A stretch of 21,298 nt of DNA from AP-16 sp036395835 (lineage in GTDB: Bacteria; Pseudomonadota; Alphaproteobacteria; Rhizobiales; Xanthobacteraceae): positions 1 to 21,298 of the forward strand of contig DASWCW010000188.1 of NCBI GenBank assembly GCA_036395835.1, read 5' to 3'. The number at the start of each line of letters is the position of its first letter. Position 1 is the first letter of the stretch. A program made the translations under genes and the position numbers. Below the pieces are notes generated by a model. That model searched no databases and was not told the DNA's origin. It saw only the letters and a program-made list of their open reading frames with translations. Of this stretch, positions 15,276 to 21,298 are shown in pieces.

Positions 15276-15787
15276 GGCGCCGCTCCGCTGCGTGCGGCCA
15301 GCATTCGATTGCGCACGAGCCAGTCGAGTGCGCGCGACCAGGACTCGTCGGTATTGCCGCGGAAGTCGGCGCTCATCTGGTTCCTCAGATCGCCAGTTGT
15401 AGCATCTCGGAGGTAGATGTTCATGTTGAGAATCAAATTGGATATTTTCTGAACCGTGCCCGTGACGGCAAGTTCCGCGCCTGCCCGCCTGGCGAGTTTT
15501 GCATCGCAACCGCCGCAGGCCTGCAGGTTGCTTGCGTGCGCCTCCTCCGCGACCGGCGAAATATCCACGGGAACGTATCTGCCGGAGGCCGCGAGTTGCT
15601 TGCGCAATTCCTCCGCGAGCCGCAACAGCCGCCGCTGCTCATCGGCGCGCGGATCGTTCATCGCGCCCTCGAGGCTGGTGTCGATCAGCTCGAAATCGAA
15701 TACGGCAACCCGCGTTTGCGCGCCGAGCGCCGGCATCCAAACCGACAGCAGCATCGCCACCATCACGATCAACCGCAATCCGCGCAT
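15272..15787 (-). CDS. DUF3280 (DUF2380-like) secreted protein
   Basis: A 171-residue exported protein. A signal peptide (residues 1-23, ending ALGA) precedes RVAVFDFELIDTSLEG, which marks the DUF3280/DUF2380 family. A CGGC pair (C91, C94) suggests a disulfide or metal site. The conserved stretches ELAVTGTVQKISNLILNMNIYLRD and DFRGNTDESWSRALDWLVRN follow. It is the promoter-proximal gene of the cofactor operon and lies back to back with the PQQ-associated ABC operon, with which the family is commonly found. No function is established. Its periplasmic location links it better with the divergent ABC system than with the cytoplasmic cofactor enzymes. The start ATG at 15787 has AGGGG about 11 bases upstream. 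Confidence 0.82.
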   Translation of the reverse strand: MRGLRLIVMVAMLLSVWMPALGAQTRVAVFDFELIDTSLEGAMNDPRADEQRRLLRLAEELRKQLAASGRYVPVDISPVAEEAHASNLQACGGCDAKLARRAGAELAVTGTVQKISNLILNMNIYLRDATTGDLRNQMSADFRGNTDESWSRALDWLVRNRMLAARSGAAP

Positions 15788-15901
15788 TGCTAGATCCGCC
15801 CCTGTGGTTCTTCCGCGCAGGCGTCAATCTTCTCTGGCCAGACTATGGAGGATCGACCATGATTGAAACAAAAAATGCTGATCTGGCGTGCAGCTAGGTA
15901 G
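15788..15901. promoter_or_regulatory. Divergent control region between cofactor operon and PQQ-associated ABC operon
   Basis: These 114 bp separate the two divergent operons and must hold the promoters for both, unless the leftward operon starts elsewhere. A perfect 10-base palindrome TCTGGCCAGA lies at 15833-15842, just before a strong ribosome site GGAGGA (15847-15852) and a 12-codon ORF. The 15866-15876 stretch is A-rich. I could not find a convincing sigma-70 -35/-10 pair on either strand, so the exact promoter positions are open. Confidence 0.5.
15859..15897 (+). CDS. Possible 12-residue leader peptide
   Basis: An ATG at 15859 preceded by GGAGGA with a 6-base spacer opens a 12-codon frame encoding MIETKNADLACS and ending in TAG at 15895-15897. 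It is the best Shine-Dalgarno/start pair in the divergent region. The binding-protein gene begins only 4 (TTG) or 13 (GTG) bases later, with no good ribosome site of its own, so re-initiation after the short ORF is plausible. It lacks the Glu-x3-Tyr motif of PqqA and is too short to be that peptide. Translation has not been shown, and chance occurrence of such a short frame is possible. Confidence 0.4.
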   Translation: MIETKNADLACS

Positions 15902-15910
15902 TTGGGACCG

Positions 15911-17104
15911 GTGTTTTCGCTGATCCGAGTTCTCTTCGCGGCGGGCCTCGTGCTCGCCCCGATGCCCATCGCGGCCGCAGCCGATACGGTCGAGCTCCAG
16001 ATCGGCTATCTGCATCGAACCGAGCACAAGGACACGATTTCATTGCTCGACATGCCGGCCGGCAACGCCGGTCTGGCCGGCGCCCAACTCGGCATCGAGG
16101 ACAACAATACGACCGGAAAATTCCTGAGCCAGCGTTTCGATCTTCAGGAAGTGCAGCTCTCCGACAAGGACGACACGGGTGCCGCGGCCTTGGACTTCGC
16201 CGGCCGGGGCGTTTCCTTCGTGCTCGCTGATCTGCCGGCGGACGCGCTGCTCAAGGCGGCCGATGCCGGCCGTGATCGAGGATTGCTGTTGTTCAACGTC
16301 GGGTCGAGCGACGACCGGCTGCGCGAGCAGGACTGCCGCGCCGATATGATCCACGTCGCGCCGACCCGCTCGATGCTCGCCGATGGCCTCGCCCAATACC
16401 TGGTGTGGAAGCAATGGCGCCGATGGCTGCTCGTGGTCGGCTCGCACGACAACGACAGGCTCTACGCGGACGCGCTGCGACGGGCGGCCGGGCGGTTCGG
16501 CGCGAAAATCGTCCAGGAGCGGGTGTTCGACGACACCGGTGGTGCACGCCGGACCGACAGCGGCATCGTGCAGATCCAGCGGCAGATTCCGGTTTTTACC
16601 CAGCGGGCCCCCGCCTATGATGTGCTCGTGGCTGCGGACGAGAGCGAAGTGTTCGCGGCTTATCTGCCCTACCGGACCTGGGATGCCCGGCCGGTCGCGG
16701 GCTCGGCCGGCCTCAAGCCTACCAGCTGGGACGCTTCGCACGATCAATGGGGCGCGGTGCAATTGCAGAACCGGTTCCTGAAATCATTCGCCCGCAGGAT
16801 GACGGCGCTCGACATGCACGCCTGGTCGGCGGTGCGCATGATCGGCGAGAGCGCCTCGCGCGCGCAAGCGGGCGACGCGAAGGCCATCGGGGCTTTCCTC
16901 AAGGGCCCCGAGTTTGCGTTCGCCGCGTTCAAGGGGCGCAAGCTGACCTTGCGCGACTGGAACCTGCAGCTGCGCCAGCCCATCCTGCTGGCCGACGGAC
17001 GGACCGTCGTGTCGGTCTCCCCGCAAGAGGGTTTTCTGCACCCGGTGACCGAGCTCGACACGCTCGGCTACGACCGCCCCGAGACGAAATGCCGGCTGCA
17101 GTGA
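15911..17104 (+). CDS. ABC transporter substrate-binding protein, PQQ-dependent alcohol dehydrogenase system (LutA-like)
   Basis: A 397-residue periplasmic protein with a signal peptide (VLFAAGLVLAPMPIAAAA) and a type I binding-protein fold. The sequence matches the family named for the PQQ-dependent alcohol dehydrogenase system (TIGR03863): IGYLHRTEHKD, a LREQDC segment, GLAQYLVWKQWRRWLLVVGS, LPYRTWDARPVAGSAGL, WGAVQLQNRF, LRQPILLADGRTVVSVSPQEGFLHP and the end LDTLGYDRPETKCR. LutA of the M. extorquens lanthanide uptake operon is, as far as I recall, of this kind. The start is a GTG at 15911 or a TTG at 15902 (three residues longer). Neither has a good ribosome site, and an in-frame TAG at 15899 excludes anything earlier. 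A role in sensing or delivering a metal or metallophore is inferred. Confidence 0.9.
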   Translation: MFSLIRVLFAAGLVLAPMPIAAAADTVELQIGYLHRTEHKDTISLLDMPAGNAGLAGAQLGIEDNNTTGKFLSQRFDLQEVQLSDKDDTGAAALDFAGRGVSFVLADLPADALLKAADAGRDRGLLLFNVGSSDDRLREQDCRADMIHVAPTRSMLADGLAQYLVWKQWRRWLLVVGSHDNDRLYADALRRAAGRFGAKIVQERVFDDTGGARRTDSGIVQIQRQIPVFTQRAPAYDVLVAADESEVFAAYLPYRTWDARPVAGSAGLKPTSWDASHDQWGAVQLQNRFLKSFARRMTALDMHAWSAVRMIGESASRAQAGDAKAIGAFLKGPEFAFAAFKGRKLTLRDWNLQLRQPILLADGRTVVSVSPQEGFLHPVTELDTLGYDRPETKCRLQ

Positions 17105-18087
17105 ACGGAATACGCAGCATGCCGCGCGGCCTCGCCCTCGCGGGCCTGCTATGGCTGCAATTCGCCCCGGGCGCCGGCGCGTTCACGGCCTATGTGTCGA
17201 ACGAGAAGGGCAATACCGTCACGGTGATCGACACCGACAAGATGGCCGCGATCAAAACCATCAAGGTCGGACAAAGACCGCGCGGCATCGAGCTCACCAA
17301 GGACGGCGGCTTCGTGCTGGTCGCCGTCGGGGACGACGACACCATCCAGATGATCGACACCAAGACCGGCGAGATCGTCGGCACGCTGCCGTCTGGACCC
17401 GATCCCGAGCTGTTCGCTTTGGACCCGAGCGGGAAAATCCTCTACGTCGCCAACGAGAACGACAACACGGTCACCATCATCGACGTGGAGAAGCGCACGC
17501 GGCTCGGCGACGTGCAGGTCGGGGTCGAGCCCGAGGGCATGGGGCTCAGCCCCGACGGCAAGATCCTGGTGAACACCTCGGAAACCACCAACATGGCGCA
17601 TTTCATCGACACGCAGACGCGCCGGATCGTGGCCAATGTGCTGGTCGATTCGCGTCCGCGCTTCGCGGAATTCAAGCGCGACGGCTCCGAGCTGTGGGTC
17701 TCCGCCGAGGTCGGCGGGACATTGAGCGTGATCGACCCGGCGAAGCATCAGGTGACGAAGAAGATCGGCTTCGAAATTGCAGGCCTGCGTCAGGAAGCGA
17801 TTCAGCCGGTCGGCATCGCCATCACCAAGGACGGCAAGACCGGCTTCGTCGCGCTCGGTCCCGCCAATCGCGTTGCCGTCGTCGACGGCGCGACCCACGA
17901 GGTGAAAAAATATCTGCTGGTCGGACAGCGGGTCTGGCACATGGCGTTCACGCCCGACGAGAAATATCTGCTCACCACGAACGGCGTCTCCAACGACGTC
18001 TCGGTGATCGACGTCGCCGCCCTGAAGGTGATCAAGACCATTCAGGTCGGCGAGCTTCCCTGGGGCATCGCCATTTCCGCCCAATGA
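17101..18087 (+). CDS. YVTN-type beta-propeller protein, PQQ-dependent catabolism-associated
   Basis: A 328-residue exported beta-propeller built from about seven repeats of the YVTN kind. Repeat examples are AYVSNEKGNTVTVIDTDK, VLVAVGDDDTIQMIDTKT, LYVANENDNTVTIIDVEK and LLTTNGVSNDVSVIDVAA. A signal peptide ends near GAGA. It fits the beta-propeller family named for PQQ-dependent catabolism (TIGR03866). The GTG at 17101 overlaps the binding-protein stop (GTGA, 17101-17104); an ATG at 17119 is the alternative start, with no strong ribosome site for either. Translation coupling favours the GTG. It has no evident enzyme active site and may act as a periplasmic scaffold or binding partner of the dehydrogenase or the transporter. 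Confidence 0.9.
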   Translation: MNGIRSMPRGLALAGLLWLQFAPGAGAFTAYVSNEKGNTVTVIDTDKMAAIKTIKVGQRPRGIELTKDGGFVLVAVGDDDTIQMIDTKTGEIVGTLPSGPDPELFALDPSGKILYVANENDNTVTIIDVEKRTRLGDVQVGVEPEGMGLSPDGKILVNTSETTNMAHFIDTQTRRIVANVLVDSRPRFAEFKRDGSELWVSAEVGGTLSVIDPAKHQVTKKIGFEIAGLRQEAIQPVGIAITKDGKTGFVALGPANRVAVVDGATHEVKKYLLVGQRVWHMAFTPDEKYLLTTNGVSNDVSVIDVAALKVIKTIQVGELPWGIAISAQ

Positions 18088-18114
18088 TCCGGCCCGGACC
18101 ACGAGCGCGCAAAT

Positions 18115-18879
18115 ATGCACGACATGCAATCCGCAGAAGCCGCGCTGGCGATCGAGGGGTTGAGCCATTGGTACGGCTCGCGCCAGGCGCTCGACGACGT
18201 GACCTTCTCGCTGCGGCCGGCGACGTTCACGGTGCTGCTCGGGCTCAACGGCGCGGGAAAAAGCACGTTGTTCTCGCTGGTAACCCGGCTTTATGCGGTG
18301 CGGCGCGGCCAGATCCGCGTCTTTGGCCATGACGTGGGCTCGAGCCCGGGCGAAGCGCTGCGGCGGCTCGGGGTGGTGTTCCAGCCGCGCACGCTCGATC
18401 TCGACCTCTCGGTCATGCAGAACCTGCGCTATCACGCGGCGCTGCACGGCATCGGCACACGCGAAGCGCGGACGCGTGCGCAAGCGATGCTGGCGCGCGT
18501 TCATCTGTCCGACCGGGCCGACGACAAGGTGCGTAATCTTTCCGGCGGGCAGATGCGGCGCGTCGAGATTGCCCGCGCGCTGCTGCATCGGCCGAAACTC
18601 CTCGTGCTCGACGAGCCGACCGTCGGGCTGGACATCAAGGCGCGCGCCGAGCTGTTGGGCCACGTCCACGGTCTCGTTGCCGAAGAAGGCGTGTGCGTGC
18701 TGTGGGCGACGCATCTCGTCGACGAAATCGACGAGGCGGACGACGTGATCGTGCTGCACCTGGGCAAAATCCTCGCGCACGGTCCGGCACCGGGGCTCGT
18801 GGCGCAATCCGGGGCGGCGGATATTCGCGGCGCCTTCAGCGCGCTCATCAGCGCTGCCGCGTCGGGCGAGGCCGCATGA
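18115..18879 (+). CDS. ABC transporter ATP-binding protein, PQQ-dependent alcohol dehydrogenase system (LutE-like)
   Basis: A 254-residue ATPase with Walker A GLNGAGKST (43-51), Q90 (VVFQPRTLDLDL), signature LSGGQMRR (142-149), Walker B LLVLDEP (162-168) and WATHLVDE (switch His). It belongs to the DrrA/NodI/CcmA-like group that pairs with ABC-2 permeases rather than with classic importer permeases. It follows the beta-propeller by 27 bp and overlaps the permease start by four bases. Its partner is the next gene. A family of ATPases named for the PQQ alcohol dehydrogenase system (TIGR03864) matches this pattern. Confidence 0.93.
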   Translation: MHDMQSAEAALAIEGLSHWYGSRQALDDVTFSLRPATFTVLLGLNGAGKSTLFSLVTRLYAVRRGQIRVFGHDVGSSPGEALRRLGVVFQPRTLDLDLSVMQNLRYHAALHGIGTREARTRAQAMLARVHLSDRADDKVRNLSGGQMRRVEIARALLHRPKLLVLDEPTVGLDIKARAELLGHVHGLVAEEGVCVLWATHLVDEIDEADDVIVLHLGKILAHGPAPGLVAQSGAADIRGAFSALISAAASGEAA

Positions 18880-19724
18880 GCACGTTGTCGCAAACCCGGC
18901 CGAGCCCACTGTCGCTCGCTCGCTATTGGATCTGCCTCAAAGGCATCGTCTGGCGCGAGGCGTTGCGTTTCCTGCATCAGCGCGAACGCTTCGTCTCGGC
19001 CCTGGTCCGACCGCTGGTCTGGCTGTTCATTTTCGCCGCCGGCTTCCGGCAGGTGCTCGGCGTCTCGATCATTCCGCCCTATGAAGTCTACGTGCTCTAC
19101 GAGGAATACATCACCCCCGGCCTGATGGTGATGATTCAACTCTTCAACGGCATGCAGTCCTCGCTCTCCATGGTGTACGACCGCGAGATGGGCAACATGC
19201 GAACCCTGCTGGTGAGCCCGCTTCCGCGCTGGTACCTGCTGTCCGCAAAACTCCTCGCCGGCACCGCCGTGTCGCTGCTGCAGGTCTATGCCTATTTGCT
19301 CATCGCGTGGTTCTGGGGGATCGAGCCGCCGCCGATCGGATATTTGACCGTGCTGCCTGCCCTGATCCTGTCCGGGCTCATGCTGGGCGCGCTCGGCATG
19401 CTGATTTCCTCGCTGGTCAAACAGCTCGAGAATTTCGCTGGCGTGATGAATTTCGTGATCTTCCCGATGTTCTTCGCCTCCTCCGCACTTTATCCGCTGT
19501 GGCGCGTGCGGGAATCGAGCCCCCTGCTCTATTACGTGTGCGAGCTCAACCCGTTCACGCACGCGGTCGAGCTGACGCGATTTGCGCTGTATGGTCAGGT
19601 GAACTGGGTTTCGCTCGCGGTCGTGTGCGGCTGCACGTTCGCATTCATGTTCACGGCGATCCTTGCCTACGATCCTGCGCGCGGGCTGCTGGCGCGCCGC
19701 GGCGCCGCCGGAGCCGAGGCATGA
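18876..19724 (+). CDS. ABC-2-type permease, PQQ-dependent alcohol dehydrogenase system (LutF-like)
   Basis: A 282-residue inner-membrane protein of the ABC-2 (NodJ/DrrB-like) type. Six hydrophobic segments can be traced, with REALRFLHQRERFVSALVRPLVWLFIFAAGFR at the start, YDREMGNMRTLLVSPLPRWYLLSAKLLAG in the middle and LNPFTHAVELTRFALYG near the end; the last two are ABC-2 landmarks. The ATG at 18876 overlaps the ATPase stop (ATGA). The ABC-2 class is normally an export or flippase class, yet the operon also carries a periplasmic binding protein, a combination characteristic of this PQQ/lut gene set. Direction of transport is therefore not decided by sequence. Confidence 0.92.
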   Translation: MSTLSQTRPSPLSLARYWICLKGIVWREALRFLHQRERFVSALVRPLVWLFIFAAGFRQVLGVSIIPPYEVYVLYEEYITPGLMVMIQLFNGMQSSLSMVYDREMGNMRTLLVSPLPRWYLLSAKLLAGTAVSLLQVYAYLLIAWFWGIEPPPIGYLTVLPALILSGLMLGALGMLISSLVKQLENFAGVMNFVIFPMFFASSALYPLWRVRESSPLLYYVCELNPFTHAVELTRFALYGQVNWVSLAVVCGCTFAFMFTAILAYDPARGLLARRGAAGAEA

Positions 19725-19767
19725 GCTTCGTCTATATTCAATCACCTCGCGCATGCAACGCGCTCTC

Positions 19768-19883
19768 ACCCTCCCCTGGAGGGGGAGGGTCGCGCGCGCA
19801 GCGCGCGGGTGGGGTGAATTCGTTTCACCCCCTCCCGGCTCGTCGCTCCGCGGCTTGCCGACCTCCCCGCTCCAGGGGGAGGT
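19768..19883. repeat. Inverted GC-rich repeat pair within the ABC operon
   Basis: Two hairpin units in opposite orientation: ACCCTCCCC (19768-19776) with GGGGAGGGT (19782-19790), and ACCTCCCC (19861-19868) with GGGGAGGT (19876-19883). They share a flank of GGTGGGGTGA/TCACCCC type with the repeats at 3641-3779 and 4724-4866. The element occupies most of the 172-bp gap between the permease and the next gene. Its right arm (GGGGAGGTGGGAG) seems to supply the ribosome site of the downstream ORF. It is REP/BIME-like; no T-run follows, so a terminator is unlikely. Confidence 0.75.
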
Positions 19884-19896
19884 GGGAGCCCGCGGC

Positions 19897-20517
19897 ATGT
19901 GGATGAGCGTGGCAGCAAAGCTTTCGTTTGTTGCTTTGCTGATCGTCATCGCGGCGCCGGTCCGGAGCTTCGCCGCCGATCCCCGCTTCCCCGATTGGCC
20001 CTGCGTTCAGATCAAGGTGCCCGAAATCTCCGTGGCGGCGGTGTGGACCGGTCCGCCGATCGACGACGTGCGCACCCGATGGCAGGGCGACCCGAAGGTT
20101 GCGGAGCTCGTGCCGCGGCTTGCGGTGCGCCGTACCCCGCTCGAGGAAGCCGAGAAGCTGATCGCCGAATTCCTCGGCAATCCCGCCGAGCGGGAGCAAA
20201 AGGGAAAGCTGCTGTTCGTGGGTCTGTTCGAGACGCTGTCGCGAGAGCGTTCCGAGGTCATGGACGGCATCGAGCGCTTTTCCCGCAAGCAGAAGGGCGT
20301 CGTCGAGAAAATCCGCTCGAAGGCCGCCGAGCTGCATCGGCTGCAGGACACCCAGGCCGACCAGAGCAAGATCGACGACCTTGCCAACCAGCTCGATTGG
20401 GACATCCGGGTCTACGAGGACGAGAAGAAGACCGTGAGCTACGTCTGCGAAGTGCCGCAGCTCATCGAGCGCCGCCTGTTCGCGCTCAGCCGCATGGTCC
20501 AGCAGTCGCTGGAATGA
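19897..20517 (+). CDS. Secreted coiled-coil protein of the PQQ/lut-type operon, function unknown
   Basis: A 206-residue exported protein. Signal peptide residues 1-27 (ending SFAA) precede FPDWPCVQIKVPEIS. A charged, helix-forming middle region (about 118-180, rich in E, K, R and D, with IERFSRKQKGVVEKIRSKAAELHRLQ) is probably a coiled coil. It ends with VSYVCEVPQLIERRLFALSRMVQQSLE. The two cysteines C36 and C184 could form a disulfide. I do not recognise a named domain, but a protein of this kind follows the ABC permease in PQQ-linked clusters. The start ATG at 19897 has GGGAG eight bases upstream, inside the repeat. An ATG at 19903 is possible. It may be a periplasmic partner of the binding protein. 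Confidence 0.75.
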   Translation: MWMSVAAKLSFVALLIVIAAPVRSFAADPRFPDWPCVQIKVPEISVAAVWTGPPIDDVRTRWQGDPKVAELVPRLAVRRTPLEEAEKLIAEFLGNPAEREQKGKLLFVGLFETLSRERSEVMDGIERFSRKQKGVVEKIRSKAAELHRLQDTQADQSKIDDLANQLDWDIRVYEDEKKTVSYVCEVPQLIERRLFALSRMVQQSLE

Positions 20518-20532
20518 GCGGAGCGGGAACCC

Positions 20533-21090
20533 CTATTCGCCCGGCCTGCCCGGCGCCGGCACCGCCTTTTCCATCGGCAGCTCCGCCTCCTGCCAGCCGT
20601 CGGTTCCGTCCGGATACCAGGCGACGTTGCGATAGCCGAGCGCGAGCGCCCGCTTTCCCGCATTCCACGACATCCAGCAGTCCCGTTGGCAATAGACCAC
20701 AAGCAGTTTGTCCTGGTTGCCGCCCGTCGCCCGATCGAGCCCGCCGCGGAAATAATCCTCCATGGCCGGTGCGAGCTCGCCGAAGCCGGTGTCGGGCAGC
20801 CACAGGCTGCCCGGAATGTCGAGCCGCTCGCGCTCGCGCCAGATGGTCCCGGCCGGAAGATTGGCGGGGCGCGGCGGCTGCGGCAGCACGTCGACGAAGG
20901 CGGCGCCGCCAGCTGTCCAGATCGCGTGCGCTTGCGCCGTGGTAATGGTCCGGGCACCGCTCAGTCCCGCGGGCGTGGGCGCGCGATAATCCTGCGTACG
21001 ATAGCCGTCCGGCTCCGGCACGGGCGCCTGCGCCGGGGCAGGCCCGGCTGCAATCGCAAGCCAAAGCGCCAGCAGCCCGGCGCACCTCAT
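20533..21090 (-). CDS. Rhodanese-like protein, PQQ-dependent catabolism-associated CXXCW family
   Basis: A 185-residue exported protein. A signal peptide ends near PAPAQA. A rhodanese-like fold follows, with FVDVLP (65-70), IPGSLWLPDTGFGEL (92-106) and the defining segment YCQRDCWMSWNAGKRAL with C134, C138 and W139 (spacing Cys-x3-Cys-Trp, although the family name is written CXXCW). TIGR03865-type proteins of this kind cluster with PQQ-dependent dehydrogenases; the role may be redox or thiol chemistry in the periplasm. The ATG at 21090 overlaps the upstream stop (ATGA, 21087-21090). An extended start at 21222 was rejected. The gene converges on the ABC operon with a 15-bp gap. Confidence 0.88.
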   Translation of the reverse strand: MRCAGLLALWLAIAAGPAPAQAPVPEPDGYRTQDYRAPTPAGLSGARTITTAQAHAIWTAGGAAFVDVLPQPPRPANLPAGTIWRERERLDIPGSLWLPDTGFGELAPAMEDYFRGGLDRATGGNQDKLLVVYCQRDCWMSWNAGKRALALGYRNVAWYPDGTDGWQEAELPMEKAVPAPGRPGE

Positions 21091-21298
21091 GGTCGTTTCG
21101 ACAGCGATCCTTCCGGGATCGGCTGGTTGCTCTCGTCGAGCAGCGGGACGCCGAAGGCCAGCAGGATCTCGTTGATGGCCGGCTGGTTCTCCTGGATCAT
21201 CCGGTTGAGCGTCCGCTTCCATTCCTGATCCGAGAAGCGCACCCCCATCGTGATGCGGTAGACCAGCGGCGGCGACCCGGCTTCATGCGTGAGCGGCA
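21087..21298 (-). CDS. Quinoprotein dehydrogenase-associated substrate-binding protein, 3' end
   Basis: The last 70 codons of a gene running off the right edge. The translated end includes LVYRITMGVRFSDQEWKRTLNRM, IQENQPAINEILLAFGVPLLDESNQ and finishes SLSKRP. This pattern fits the C-terminus of the periplasmic binding-like proteins named for quinoprotein dehydrogenases (TIGR03871), which sit next to XoxF/PQQ methanol or alcohol dehydrogenases and resemble XoxJ/MxaJ. It is translationally coupled to the CXXCW protein. The rest of the protein and the expected dehydrogenase are outside the window. Confidence 0.75.
   Translation of the reverse strand, partial: PLTHEAGSPPLVYRITMGVRFSDQEWKRTLNRMIQENQPAINEILLAFGVPLLDESNQPIPEGSLSKRP

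Noticed and set aside
13965..15416. 483-residue plus-strand frame opposite the MfnB fusion
   Set aside because: Antisense shadow with no recognisable fold; the minus-strand frame has two known domains.
15859..15897. PqqA precursor peptide
   Set aside because: The peptide is only 12 residues and lacks the Glu and Tyr that are cross-linked to form PQQ.
17149..19949. Long minus-strand frames opposite the beta-propeller, ATPase and permease
   Set aside because: His/Asp/Arg-rich shadow translations of well-supported plus-strand genes.

Overview
The window is GC-rich, fully packed coding DNA with short intergenic gaps and many ATGA/GTGA stop-start overlaps. The gene content points to a methylotrophic alphaproteobacterium, most likely of the Hyphomicrobiales (Rhizobiales). 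It combines a Liv-type transporter with protocatechuate catabolism, archaeal-type C1 cofactor genes (methylofuran and tetrahydromethanopterin) and a PQQ-dehydrogenase-associated ABC system. No rRNA, tRNA, CRISPR array, transposase or phage gene was seen. This is chromosomal metabolic DNA rather than a mobile island.

Region 1 (8-8623, all minus strand, read right to left) is an aromatic-degradation operon: a beta-ketoadipyl-CoA thiolase (pcaF), the beta and alpha subunits of protocatechuate 3,4-dioxygenase (pcaH, pcaG), a complete branched-chain/aromatic-type ABC importer (livK, livH, livM, livG, livF) and a MetE-like zinc methyltransferase. Two GC-rich palindromic repeat elements lie inside the operon, flanking livH.

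Region 2 (8708-11267, minus) is a three-gene SsuABC/TauABC-type importer of unknown substrate. Its genes overlap each other, and it lies 55 bp downstream of region 3, so it may be co-transcribed with it.

Region 3 (11323-15787, minus) is a cofactor operon: DUF3280 secreted protein, a fusion of (5-formylfuran-3-yl)methyl phosphate synthase (MfnB) with a FolB-like dihydroneopterin aldolase domain, an amino-acid-kinase-fold protein (probable MfnE equivalent), a dihydropteroate-synthase-like protein and a DUF447 flavin-type protein. Together these fit the synthesis of methylofuran and tetrahydromethanopterin, the carriers used to oxidise formaldehyde to formate.

Region 4 (15859-20517, plus) starts from a 114-bp divergent control region. 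It carries a possible 12-residue leader peptide, then a periplasmic binding protein, a secreted YVTN beta-propeller, an ABC ATPase, an ABC-2-type permease and a secreted coiled-coil protein. This is the gene set named after the PQQ-dependent alcohol dehydrogenase system, and it resembles the lut lanthanide-uptake genes of Methylorubrum extorquens. Region 5 (20533-21298, minus) converges on it. It holds a rhodanese-like C-x3-C-W protein and the 3' end of a quinoprotein-dehydrogenase-associated binding protein, so a XoxF-type methanol dehydrogenase probably lies just beyond the right edge.

Taken together, the window links periplasmic alcohol oxidation (regions 4 and 5), C1-carrier cofactors (region 3) and protocatechuate catabolism (region 1). 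One inferred connection is that methoxylated aromatics release formaldehyde on the way to protocatechuate, and the C1 genes would handle that formaldehyde.
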